Positions 1 through 5,734 of a stretch of DNA of 6,181 bases are shown in pieces. Position 1 is the stretch's first letter; each line of letters begins with the position of its first letter. The notes below the pieces were generated by a model. The model saw only the letters and a list, made by a program, of their open reading frames with translations. It made no database searches and was not told the DNA's origin. Origin of the DNA: DATLHO01 sp035539855 (GTDB taxonomy: Bacteria > Bacteroidota > Ignavibacteria > OLB7); contig DATLHO010000312.1 of NCBI GenBank assembly GCA_035539855.1, forward strand, positions 1 through 6,181. Reading direction: 5' to 3'. Both the position numbers and the translations under genes were made by a program.

Positions 1-950
1 CCCGGCAGGATCCGTGCGTCCAGCTCGATGGCCGCCTCGCCCGGGATGACGTTGACCTTCGCGCCGGCCTCGATGATCGTTGGCGTCGCGGTGTTGTGGA
101 GAATCGCCGAGAGGTTGCCGCCGAGAACGCCGAGGCGTGGCAGCAGCCGATCGGTGAGCGTGGGCCGCAGAAGCGAGCGCAGGACGAGTCCCTGGGCAGG
201 GGGCAGATGGCGCGCCATCGTGGTGATCATTTGACGGGCCAACGGTGTGACGTGAACGGGCAGAGGCTGTCGATCGAGTCGTCGGAGGATCGTCCCCAGC
301 CGGCCGATCGCGCTTCCCAGCACCGGAATCGAGCCATGGCCCGACTCGCCGCGAATGCGCATCCGCACCCGGCAGAACTGCTTTTCCGCCACCATGATCG
401 GGTAGAACCGTCGTCCGGCCACGTGCTGCGTGAATCCGCCGAGCTCCCCGAGAGCATGCCGAATCCCCTCGAAAAGCCCGAAATGATGCTCGACGAGGAA
501 TCCCGCCCCTTCGATACCGCCCGCCTCCTCGTCGCTGACGACCGCAAGAACGACATCACCCGGGGGCTTCATCCGCTCACCCATTAGCCGGAACATCGTC
601 GCCAGCATCATGGCGACGGCACCCTTCATGTCGAGTGCGCCCCGTCCCCAGACGAATCCCTGGTCGATCGTTGCGGAGAACGGAGGGTGGGTCCAGCTCT
701 GACCGTCGGTCGGAACGACGTCGACATGTCCGTACAGAAGCAGCGGCGGCGCCTCTCCCCGACCGGGAAGACGCGCGACGAGGTTCGGTCGCTCGGGTGT
801 GCGGCCGTGCTGGCTGAAGGCAATGCCGGCGGCGTCGAGCTGCCCGGCGATCCACTCGATGCAGGCACGCTCGGCCCCCGGGGGGTTGGTCGTGTCGAAT
901 CGAAGGAGAGCCCGGAGGAGCTCGACGGGGTCGGGAGAGTGCGTCATCAT
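1..950 (-). CDS. M20-family metallopeptidase (PM20D1/CPS1-like), C-terminus cut by window edge
   Basis: The reading frame is open from an ATG at 950 to the left edge, giving 316 residues; a full M20 enzyme has about 400-450. The co-catalytic zinc motifs are in order: GHVDVVP (74-80, ligand His75, Asp77), GRGALDMKG (102-110, bridging Asp107), SDEEAGG (139-145, catalytic base Glu141, ligand Glu142) and Glu169 in LGEL. GHGSIP (204-209) marks the dimerisation (lid) domain, about 190-300. The last metal-binding His of the family would lie beyond the edge. The stretch VAEKQFCRV (187-195) followed by GHGS resembles the Gly-X carboxypeptidase/PM20D1 branch rather than DapE or ArgE. The family hydrolyses N-acyl amino acids or dipeptides; the substrate here is not predictable. 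No signal peptide is seen, so it is probably cytoplasmic. Two adjacent ATGs (950 and 947) could start it, neither with a clear Shine-Dalgarno. There is no evident link to the sigma-factor genes. Confidence 0.93.
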   Translation of the reverse strand, partial: MMTHSPDPVELLRALLRFDTTNPPGAERACIEWIAGQLDAAGIAFSQHGRTPERPNLVARLPGRGEAPPLLLYGHVDVVPTDGQSWTHPPFSATIDQGFVWGRGALDMKGAVAMMLATMFRLMGERMKPPGDVVLAVVSDEEAGGIEGAGFLVEHHFGLFEGIRHALGELGGFTQHVAGRRFYPIMVAEKQFCRVRMRIRGESGHGSIPVLGSAIGRLGTILRRLDRQPLPVHVTPLARQMITTMARHLPPAQGLVLRSLLRPTLTDRLLPRLGVLGGNLSAILHNTATPTIIEAGAKVNVIPGEAAIELDARILP

Positions 951-991
951 CGGCGCGAAGATACCGCATCGCACCGACCGGGGAGAGAAGT

Positions 992-1025
992 CGTCACCCG
1001 CTCCCGGGAACAGGAGCGGGTGACG
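992..1025 (-). terminator. 13-bp perfect hairpin, possible weak terminator or leader element
   Basis: CGTCACCCGCTCC (992-1004) and GGAGCGGGTGACG (1013-1025) are perfect reverse complements around an 8-base loop. The hairpin lies 41 bases upstream of the M20 peptidase ATG and about 40 bases after the stop of the small minus-strand ORF at 1066. Neither side has a real T tract; the minus strand continues ACTTCTCTCCCC. It could be a weak terminator of the small ORF, a leader structure of the peptidase mRNA, or a protein-binding inverted repeat. The structure is certain and the role is not. Confidence 0.4.
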
Positions 1026-1065
1026 GTTCGAATCGAATCGCTTGGGCTAGGGCTTCAGGTGAATA

Positions 1066-1218
1066 CTAGTCCCAGACCGGACGGCCATTGGGCGAGGATC
1101 GGACCATGCCGAAGGCAAGGCGGACCCAATGGGCGACATGGATGGTCAGGGAGATTGCAGCGACGATGCAGGCGGCTGCGACGAACGCGCAGACGAGTAC
1201 GAAGAAAGGCGAGGGCAT
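1066..1218 (-). CDS. possible small single-pass membrane peptide (50 aa)
   Basis: A 50-residue ORF begins at the ATG at 1218. Residues 5-29 are strongly hydrophobic (FFVLVCAFVAAACIVAAISL and beyond), followed by a basic/aromatic stretch with WVR and a short polar tail ending PVWD. This is what a small inner-membrane peptide looks like, and it is unusual for a random frame in GC-rich DNA. A GTG at 1257 would add 13 residues. No Shine-Dalgarno is visible for either start. A TACATTTG sequence (minus strand, 1299-1292) matches the Bacteroidota -7 box TAnnTTTG and lies upstream, but a -33 TTTG partner is missing. No family was recognised. The overlapping 104-residue frame (1055-1369) looks like noise. 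Coding status is a guess based on composition and position. Confidence 0.33.
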   Translation of the reverse strand: MPSPFFVLVCAFVAAACIVAAISLTIHVAHWVRLAFGMVRSSPNGRPVWD

Positions 1219-1414
1219 TGTAGGTAGGGAATAAACGTTGGACCTCAACGGAGACACTGAAGGACCAGTTTCGATTGTCTCCGACCACGGGCAAATGTAA
1301 TGACTCGTGAGCCGGATTGGAAGCGTTGATTGAAGTGGAGCGAACTTTTTTACTCACTCCACGCATCAAGCCTCGTTTTCGCGTCAGAATCGAGTCACTT
1401 AGGTTCCGGCAGTT
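1219..1414. other. intergenic region with an imperfect hairpin
   Basis: No convincing gene was found on either strand, and the stretch is less GC-rich than its surroundings. It contains an imperfect inverted repeat: TTGAT (1326-1330) with ATCAA (1365-1369), and inside it GTGGAG (1335-1340) with CTCCAC (1357-1362), around a loop carrying a T6 run. Because the T run is in the loop, it is not a classical terminator. A minus-strand GGAAC (1407-1403) lacks a CGTC at proper distance, so it is not called an ECF promoter. Confidence 0.4.
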
Positions 1415-1457
1415 AAAGAAAAACGCGAGGCGTTATCCACAGGATAGGCCTCGCGTT
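1415..1457 (-). terminator. intrinsic terminator of the sigma/anti-sigma operon
   Basis: Read on the minus strand, a hairpin begins 30 bases after the stop codon of the anti-sigma gene. The outer stem is a perfect 10 bp, AACGCGAGGC (1422-1431) with GCCTCGCGTT (1448-1457). A small internal loop follows, then a 5-bp inner stem, TATCC (1434-1438) with GGATA (1442-1446), and a 3-base loop. The minus strand then runs TTTTTCTTT (1423-1415), the U-rich tail expected of a Rho-independent terminator. Position, stem and tail agree. Confidence 0.85.
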
Positions 1458-1465
1458 ATCCACAG
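1430..1465 (+). promoter_or_regulatory. two direct perfect DnaA-box 9-mers in a 13-bp repeat
   Basis: GCGTTATCCACAG occurs twice in direct orientation, at 1430-1442 and 1453-1465. Each copy contains TTATCCACA (1433-1441 and 1456-1464), the consensus high-affinity DnaA box, with starts 23 bp apart. The first copy lies inside the terminator hairpin and the second overlaps its other arm. Whether DnaA binds is inference. No dnaA, dnaN or AT-rich unwinding element is present, so this is not called an origin. The match may be a by-product of a local duplication in the terminator. Confidence 0.45.
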
Positions 1466-1486
1466 TCGGCGGAACCAGCCGTTTCG

Positions 1487-2965
1487 TCAGTCCGGCTTGG
1501 CCTCTGGCTGATCGTCGGCTGGCGGTGTCTCGAGGTCGTCTCCGGTGCCATCGTCGGCGCCATTGGCGTCCTGCTGCATCCGGATGATCTCGATGTGCCG
1601 GCGGATCGAGTCGGCGCGCTGCAGTATGATCGTCGCGCGCTGGATGAGCTGCTCGGAGTCGATGAAAATGCCGTCGAGCGTCTGTCCGCGCTCGCGGAGG
1701 ATCTGCAGTTGCTCGAAGCTGATCGTCGAATCCGCCAGATCTGGCAGCAGCGTGGGCCGCGCGGACGCGGCGGTCCGGGAAGCTCCACCATGACGTCGGA
1801 TGAACACCCTCGCGGCCGGCGTCGCGCTGCGGTAGCGGACGGGCGCAGACCGATCGAGCGACCCGTCGCGCGGCGACCCTGCGCGCGCCGTCTCCGCCAC
1901 GGGCGTCTCGGCCAGCTGCGATCCGACGAAGGCGCCGAGCGTCCCGATTTCGCTGCTCGTGAGCTCGAGCGTGCGGACGCGCCGGTCGTTGGTCGTGACC
2001 GTGAACGTCGTCGGCGCACCGAAGGCGGTCGGCCTCGGCAGGTCCGATCCGGCTATGACGACGTACCGCGTCGAGGCATCGCTGCCGCGGCGGGCGTCGA
2101 GCTGCGAGCGGCGCAGCTCCGTGCTGAGACTCAGATACTCCCTCTCGAGCGCCAGGCGTGTGTCGTCCATCGAGCGACGGAACTCGGCCGGAAGATCCTC
2201 CGCGGCCTCCTGAAGCTCCTCGAGCACGCGGAGTCGGAGCGAGGGGAGGTCGAAGCTGACGGCGAGTCCATTGTCGTCGGACTGCAGGAGTGAGGTCCGG
2301 ATCGCGCGCTCGAGCGAGTCGATGCCCGGTACCGCGCGAAGGTCGAAGCCGCTCAGGCGCGTCGGGACCGTCCCGGCGCTCGCGTGCATGTTGATCGAGA
2401 GGGCTCCCTGGCGCGGCGCGACCGAGACGTAGCACGTGCGCGTCGAATCGATCGGCAGCCGGCCGCTCACCGCGAAGTCGATGAGCTCTTCACTGGTGAT
2501 CGCCGGGACCATCAGCGCCGAGGAGCTCAGATCGAGCCCGGCGCGCGCGACATCGGTCCGTCCGGCCGGAGCCGCCGCGATCGTCCGCGGGGGCCGTGAT
2601 GAGACCGGCGCGTCGTCGCCGCCGAGCATCGTGGTCAGCACCGCGACGGTCGTGACGGCGGCGGCGGCGAGACCGGCGACGCCCCAGCCGATGCCGAAGC
2701 TGGAAGTCGAGGCAGTCCGCGCGGCGGTCTGGATCGCTCCGCTGGTCAGCTTGCTGCCGAAACCGACGCCGGCGCCGATCGCGGGCGCGGCCGGGAACGC
2801 CGTCTGTGAGATTTCGGTGAGCGAACGCAGATCGCGCACGTAGTCGCGCGCTTCCTCGGAGCCCGCCAGGAGCCGCTCGACGACATCCTGCTCGGATCCG
2901 TCGAGCTCGCCGTCGCAATGGGCGGAGAGGAGTGTTCGCTCGGTATCGGTAAGTCTCGTTGTCAT
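1487..2965 (-). CDS. anti-sigma-like single-pass membrane protein with large outer domain
   Basis: The protein has 492 residues from the ATG at 2965. That start lies 19 bases after the sigma-factor stop; an in-frame start at 3019 would overlap the sigma gene and add 18 unlikely residues. Residues 6-50, including LLSAHCDGELDGSEQ (12-26), resemble the N-terminal anti-sigma domain. The usual zinc motif HxxxCxxC is absent; only His16-Cys17 remain. One membrane helix spans about 90-113 (GIGWGVAGLAAAAVTTVAVL and on). About 375 residues then lie outside the membrane: a folded part rich in short strands, a helical probably coiled-coil segment (about 244-294), a basic Arg/Ala-rich stretch (360-403), a second helical stretch (416-466) and an acidic Pro-rich tail. 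The presumed role is to bind the sigma factor encoded just upstream and release it on an envelope signal. Downstream it ends in a strong terminator. No family was recognised for the outer domain. Confidence 0.82.
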   Translation of the reverse strand: MTTRLTDTERTLLSAHCDGELDGSEQDVVERLLAGSEEARDYVRDLRSLTEISQTAFPAAPAIGAGVGFGSKLTSGAIQTAARTASTSSFGIGWGVAGLAAAAVTTVAVLTTMLGGDDAPVSSRPPRTIAAAPAGRTDVARAGLDLSSSALMVPAITSEELIDFAVSGRLPIDSTRTCYVSVAPRQGALSINMHASAGTVPTRLSGFDLRAVPGIDSLERAIRTSLLQSDDNGLAVSFDLPSLRLRVLEELQEAAEDLPAEFRRSMDDTRLALEREYLSLSTELRRSQLDARRGSDASTRYVVIAGSDLPRPTAFGAPTTFTVTTNDRRVRTLELTSSEIGTLGAFVGSQLAETPVAETARAGSPRDGSLDRSAPVRYRSATPAARVFIRRHGGASRTAASARPTLLPDLADSTISFEQLQILRERGQTLDGIFIDSEQLIQRATIILQRADSIRRHIEIIRMQQDANGADDGTGDDLETPPADDQPEAKPD

Positions 2966-2984
2966 CCTGTCTCTGAACTCGCGA

Positions 2985-3692
2985 TCAATTCTGAGTGTCG
3001 CCCGGCATGTTACCATCACGCATGTAGGGAAGCAGCTCGTCGCGGAGGCGATCGCGTGCGCGGGCGAGCCGCGACTTGATCGTCCCCATCTCGACCTTGA
3101 ACACGTCGGCGAGCTCCTTGTAGCTCAGCTCCTCGATCTCCCGCAGATACAGCAGCATCTGCGTATCCGGCGGCAGCCGCTTCATCGCCGCGCGCACGGC
3201 GTCGCGGCGCTCGTCGGCATCGACCTGCTGATCGTTCTCGCTGTGCGGATGCGCCGCCGAGTCGCTCGAGAACCAGTCGTCGAACGAGAAGAAGCGCCGC
3301 AGCTTGCCACGCCGCAGCTCGTCGCGACAGCGGTTGACCGCGGTCGTGTAGAGGTACGTCGAGAACGAGGCGTCACCCCGGAACCGGCCGAGCGAGAGAT
3401 AGACCTTGACGAAGATGTCCTGGACGATGTCCTCGATGTCGGTTCTGAACCCGACGACGGAGGCCACCAGCCGCACCACCTTCTCGCGGTACCTGAGCAC
3501 GAGCTCGTCGAACGCCGCAGTGCTGCCCGAGACCGTCTCGGCGACCAGCGCCGTGTCTTCGAGCGCTCCGATGCGCTGACGGTCGATGCCTCGCTGGGCT
3601 GACAGATCATGCACGGAGTGCGCGACTCGCGGTTCTGTTCGGAACGACTCGACCCGGCCTGGAATGACTGTACTACCGGAGATTACATCCAT
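2985..3692 (-). CDS. ECF (group 4) RNA polymerase sigma factor
   Basis: This 235-residue protein has both ECF sigma regions. Region 2 (about 61-130) runs from FDELVLRYREKVVRLV through DIEDIVQDIFVKVY (85-98), which binds core RNA polymerase, and then STYLYTTAVNRCRDELRR, which recognises the -10 element. Region 4 (about 168-222) contains LPPDTQMLLYLREIEELSYK and the helix-turn-helix ELADVFKVEMGTIKSRLARA that reads the -35. Regions 1.1 and 3 are absent, as expected. The N-terminus is about 40 residues longer than usual, and a GTG at 3614 (residue 27) is an alternative start; neither has a Shine-Dalgarno. The ATG at 3692 lies about 30 bases after the TSS predicted from the GGAAC-N16-CGTC promoter upstream, which suggests autoregulation. 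The anti-sigma gene follows after 19 bases, the usual operon order. Confidence 0.93.
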   Translation of the reverse strand: MDVISGSTVIPGRVESFRTEPRVAHSVHDLSAQRGIDRQRIGALEDTALVAETVSGSTAAFDELVLRYREKVVRLVASVVGFRTDIEDIVQDIFVKVYLSLGRFRGDASFSTYLYTTAVNRCRDELRRGKLRRFFSFDDWFSSDSAAHPHSENDQQVDADERRDAVRAAMKRLPPDTQMLLYLREIEELSYKELADVFKVEMGTIKSRLARARDRLRDELLPYMRDGNMPGDTQN

Positions 3693-3728
3693 GAGAAAAG
3701 AAGCGACCGTAACCGTGTCCTGGCTTGT

Positions 3729-3753
3729 GACGCTCTCCGTACGACGTTGTTCC
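3729..3753 (-). promoter_or_regulatory. ECF-type promoter of the sigma/anti-sigma operon
   Basis: On the minus strand GGAAC (3753-3749) is followed after exactly 16 bases by CGTC (3732-3729). This is the classic ECF sigma promoter form. Transcription would start near 3722, about 30 bases before the sigma ATG at 3692. The -35 overlaps a small palindrome, TGTTC-C-GAACA (3748-3758). Recognition by the neighbouring sigma is inferred from position. Confidence 0.72.
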
Positions 3754-3768
3754 GAACATTTTTCGAGC

Positions 3769-3793
3769 GGAACTCCGGCCGATACCCTCCGTC
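3769..3793 (+). promoter_or_regulatory. ECF-type promoter of the exported-protein gene
   Basis: GGAAC (3769-3773), 16 bases, then CGTC (3790-3793), identical in elements and spacing to the promoter facing the other way. The two -35 elements point away from each other with 15 bases between them, including a T5 run. Transcription would start near 3800, leaving a leader of about 95 bases before the ATG at 3896. Confidence 0.74.
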
Positions 3794-3821
3794 AGTACCG
3801 GCGAACCAACACTGCCCGGGA

Positions 3822-3839
3822 GTCTCGAGCGATCGAGAC
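3822..3839 (+). other. leader hairpin with GNRA tetraloop
   Basis: GTCTCGA (3822-3828), loop GCGA, TCGAGAC (3833-3839): a perfect 7-bp stem closed by a GNRA-class tetraloop. It lies inside the predicted 5' leader, about 57 bases before the start codon. It may stabilise the mRNA or affect translation. There is no T tract after it, so it is not a terminator. Confidence 0.45.
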
Positions 3840-3848
3840 GACGCAGTA

Positions 3849-3899
3849 ATGACACAACGATCGATCGAAAGAAACGAAAGACGGAGAAACACCCGATGA
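3849..3899 (+). CDS. possible 16-aa leader peptide overlapping the next start
   Basis: An ATG at 3849 opens a short frame encoding MTQRSIERNERRRNTR, with its TGA overlapping the exported-protein ATG as ATGA (3896-3899). Six of 16 residues are arginine. The overlap is the arrangement seen in translational coupling. No Shine-Dalgarno precedes it and the sequence is short enough to arise by chance, so it is a candidate only. Confidence 0.25.
   Translation: MTQRSIERNERRRNTR
3883..3886 (+). promoter_or_regulatory. weak ribosome binding site
   Basis: GGAG lies 9 bases before the ATG at 3896. It is the best Shine-Dalgarno-like sequence in front of any gene here, and it supports this start together with the signal peptide that begins directly at it. 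Confidence 0.5.
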
Positions 3900-4759
3900 A
3901 GAACGCACTGGTTACGATGATCGGCCTGGCCGCACTGACGCTGCCGGCATATGCACAGGAGGTACCTCCGGTGTTCATCAGCGATGCGAGCGCGGCCCCG
4001 CAGGTCGAGGTCCCCGAGGGTGCCTTCGAGATCGCGGTGCCGAACCTCGGCACCGAGCTGCCTGTGGACAGGACTCCCAGGGAGGACCGCGCCATCCCGA
4101 CCCGGCCATCGATGGAGATCGTGAGCGGCGCCAGGCTGCTCGAGAAGTCGCGCTCGTTCAGTGAGCGCAGTCGCGCGCGCCGCGTCGAGATTCTGCACAA
4201 CGACGCCACCGTCCACGCGCCGACCGCCGACCGCGTCACGGTCATCTCGCGTCTCGGACCGGCACCCAGTCCGCGCAACATCGGAACGACGCCGCGCACG
4301 ACGCGCATCGTCATCGTGCGCTCCGCGACCGTGAACGAGGCCGTCATCTCCAACGCGCCCGTCGCGATCGTGGCCTTCGCCGAGCGCTCCTCCGGAACCG
4401 TCGCCGAGGCGCCGATTCCCACACCGGAGGTCCCAGAGTACTCGCGACCCGAGCCCGAGCCGCCGTCGGCGGTCGAGCTGATGGCCGCCGCCAATGCGGG
4501 ATACTCGCTGTCGAGCGCCGCACCGAACCCGGTCAGCACGAGCGCGTCGATCAGCTTCACGCTGCCTCGCGCCGGCCGCACCGAGCTCGCGGTCTTCGAC
4601 AACGCCGGACGCGTCGTCGCGACCCTCGCCGACGACAACCTCGATGCCGGCACCCACACGCGGACGTTCGACGCGAGCGGACTTCCGGCCGGACTCTATC
4701 TGTATCGGCTTAGCTCCGGAGGCTATGCGGAGACGAAGACCATGACCGTGGTTCGATAG
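3896..4759 (+). CDS. exported protein with T9SS-type C-terminal sorting domain
   Basis: 287 residues. Residues 1-20 are a signal peptide (Lys2, hydrophobic core, cleavage after AYA, giving QEVPP). Residues 21-170 are an unrecognised region, Arg-rich around 80-97 (SRSFSERSRARR) and later rich in Val/Ile. Residues 171-190 are a Pro/Glu linker (PIPTPEVPEYSRPEPEPP). Residues 202-287 match the T9SS type A sorting domain/FlgD-like Ig fold: APNPVSTSASISFTLPRAG, then LAVFDNAGRVVATL, then FDASGLPAGLYLYRLSSGG, and a basic end KTMTVVR. In the family this domain directs passage through the outer membrane and is usually removed. The protein has no cysteine. It is transcribed divergently from the ECF sigma factor from a matching ECF promoter, so it is probably a direct target. 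No enzymatic motif was seen; a structural, adhesive or signalling role is possible. It ends before a hairpin at 4780. Confidence 0.88.
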   Translation: MKNALVTMIGLAALTLPAYAQEVPPVFISDASAAPQVEVPEGAFEIAVPNLGTELPVDRTPREDRAIPTRPSMEIVSGARLLEKSRSFSERSRARRVEILHNDATVHAPTADRVTVISRLGPAPSPRNIGTTPRTTRIVIVRSATVNEAVISNAPVAIVAFAERSSGTVAEAPIPTPEVPEYSRPEPEPPSAVELMAAANAGYSLSSAAPNPVSTSASISFTLPRAGRTELAVFDNAGRVVATLADDNLDAGTHTRTFDASGLPAGLYLYRLSSGGYAETKTMTVVR

Positions 4760-4779
4760 AGACCGGTCGGTTCCAATGC

Positions 4780-4817
4780 GAAGCGGGACAGCACGAATCG
4801 TCGTGCTGTCCCGCTTC
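4780..4817. terminator. 17-bp hairpin between convergent genes
   Basis: GAAGCGGGACAGCACGA (4780-4796) and its perfect complement (4801-4817) enclose the loop ATCG. It begins 20 bases after the plus-strand stop (4759) and 26 bases beyond the minus-strand stop (4844). The plus side continues ATTTCG, so T tracts are weak on both sides, but the strength and position of the stem fit a shared bidirectional terminator. Confidence 0.75.
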
Positions 4818-4843
4818 ATTTCGACCAGTGTCGTGCGTGTCGA

Positions 4844-5734
4844 CTACAGCGAGCCGAAAGCATACACGGCGTTGAGATCGGGGATGGGGCTGCCACCCGC
4901 GCGCTCGAGCGTCACGGCGAAGGCCTCGGCCGCTTCGATGTCCTTCAGGCGCTGCATCGTGTCGATGCGCCCGTCGACGTCGAAGACACCGGCGTCGATG
5001 CGCTTGTCGTCGTGGATCGCCCAGAGCTGGTACTGCTTGCCGGCCGGCGGAGCGGGAAGGTTCTTGGCGATGAGGACGACCTCGCGCGAGCTTGGATTCC
5101 AGTACACGACCGGATGCACCGTCGGCGCGTGCTCGGTGCCGTTGAGCTGCACGGCGTGATAGTCGGCGCTGCGCATGATCGTCATCGCCCGCTCGGCGCT
5201 CTGCGCGCGCGAGGCGATGACGCTGTTGGCGCCGGCGAGCTGGCGATTCTCCTCACGCAGCAGCTCGGCCTCTTCGGCGGCATTGCGCCACTGGATGCCG
5301 AACCACGCCGCGGCGCCCACACTGATCGCAACGAGAATCCACGAGGCCGCGAGGTTGTAGCGTGCCGGACTCCGCAGGGGAGCCGACGTGACTCCGGCTC
5401 CGCGCGCGGATGGCCCGGTCGTCATCGGAATCACGGTCGCGGAGCGCCCGGCCTCGCCGCCGGTCTCGGCGCCGCCGCCGGTCACGGCCTCGGCGCCGGT
5501 CACGGCCTCGGCGCGATCGATCGCGTCGAGGATCGAGCGGCGCAGCTCGCGACGCGGCGCCCGCTCGTGATGGCGATCGAGCAGCGCGAGCGCCTCGCGG
5601 ATCTCGCGGATCTCGCGGGCGATCTCCGGATCGAGCGCGGCGCGACGCTCCACCTCGGACTTTTCGTCCGGGGGAAGAGCATCCATCACGTAAAGCTCGA
5701 GGATGCCTGAGTCCTTATAGTTCTGCGTGTCCAC
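4844..5734 (-). CDS. RskA-type anti-sigma factor
   Basis: 296 residues. The GTG start at 5734 directly follows the TAA of the sigma gene (TAAGTG), implying coupled translation. Residues 1-70 form the cytoplasmic anti-sigma domain, with SGILELYVMDALPPDEKSEV (9-28) typical of Bacteroidota-type RskA proteins and no zinc ligands. A low-complexity Ala/Gly/Thr linker follows (75-120), including two copies of AEAVTG. One membrane helix lies at about 128-147. Residues 150-186 are probably coiled coil. Residues 190-296 are the RskA C-terminal domain: PVVYWNPSSREVVLIAKNLP, KQYQLWAIHDDK, DAGVFDVDG and FAVTLERAGGSPIP. The family holds its cognate ECF sigma at the membrane and frees it after regulated proteolysis. 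The partner is presumably the sigma factor encoded immediately upstream. Confidence 0.92.
   Translation of the reverse strand: MDTQNYKDSGILELYVMDALPPDEKSEVERRAALDPEIAREIREIREALALLDRHHERAPRRELRRSILDAIDRAEAVTGAEAVTGGGAETGGEAGRSATVIPMTTGPSARGAGVTSAPLRSPARYNLAASWILVAISVGAAAWFGIQWRNAAEEAELLREENRQLAGANSVIASRAQSAERAMTIMRSADYHAVQLNGTEHAPTVHPVVYWNPSSREVVLIAKNLPAPPAGKQYQLWAIHDDKRIDAGVFDVDGRIDTMQRLKDIEAAEAFAVTLERAGGSPIPDLNAVYAFGSL
5478..5513. repeat. 18-bp tandem repeat in the RskA linker
   Basis: CCGGTCACGGCCTCGGCG is present twice head to tail (5478-5495 and 5496-5513), with a degenerate third copy to the left (about 5461-5477). The unit is a multiple of three, so it keeps frame and encodes the hexapeptide AEAVTG twice in the flexible linker before the membrane helix. 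Copy number could vary between strains without breaking the gene. Confidence 0.85.

Noticed and set aside
577..969. 130-residue ORF at the start of the peptidase region
   Set aside because: It is Arg-rich and out of frame with the M20 motifs, which lie in the frame beginning at 950.
1292..1299. minus-strand TACATTTG as a Bacteroidota-type promoter
   Set aside because: It fits the -7 consensus TAnnTTTG, but no TTTG is present at the -33 distance, so it is not called on its own.
1383..1407. minus-strand GGAAC followed by TCTGA as an ECF promoter
   Set aside because: The gap is 14 bases instead of 16-17 and CGTC is missing, so it does not match the pair at 3729-3793.
1430..1465. replication origin
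   Set aside because: Only two DnaA boxes are present, without an AT-rich unwinding element or neighbouring dnaA/dnaN genes, and they overlap a terminator.
1430..1465. CRISPR or mobile-element repeat
   Set aside because: There are only two copies of a 13-bp unit with 10 bp between them, no cas gene, no transposase and no terminal repeats in the window.
1413..2435. 340-residue minus-strand ORF overlapping the anti-sigma gene
   Set aside because: Its translation is dominated by Arg/Ala/Pro without any domain pattern, and it lies in another frame of a gene with a convincing start, membrane helix and operon position. It is a GC-rich shadow frame.
3683..4819. 378- and 328-residue minus-strand ORFs opposite the exported-protein gene
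   Set aside because: They run antisense through a gene with a clear signal peptide and sorting domain and through the promoter region; their sequence is Arg/Asp/Gly- or Ser/Ala-rich low complexity.
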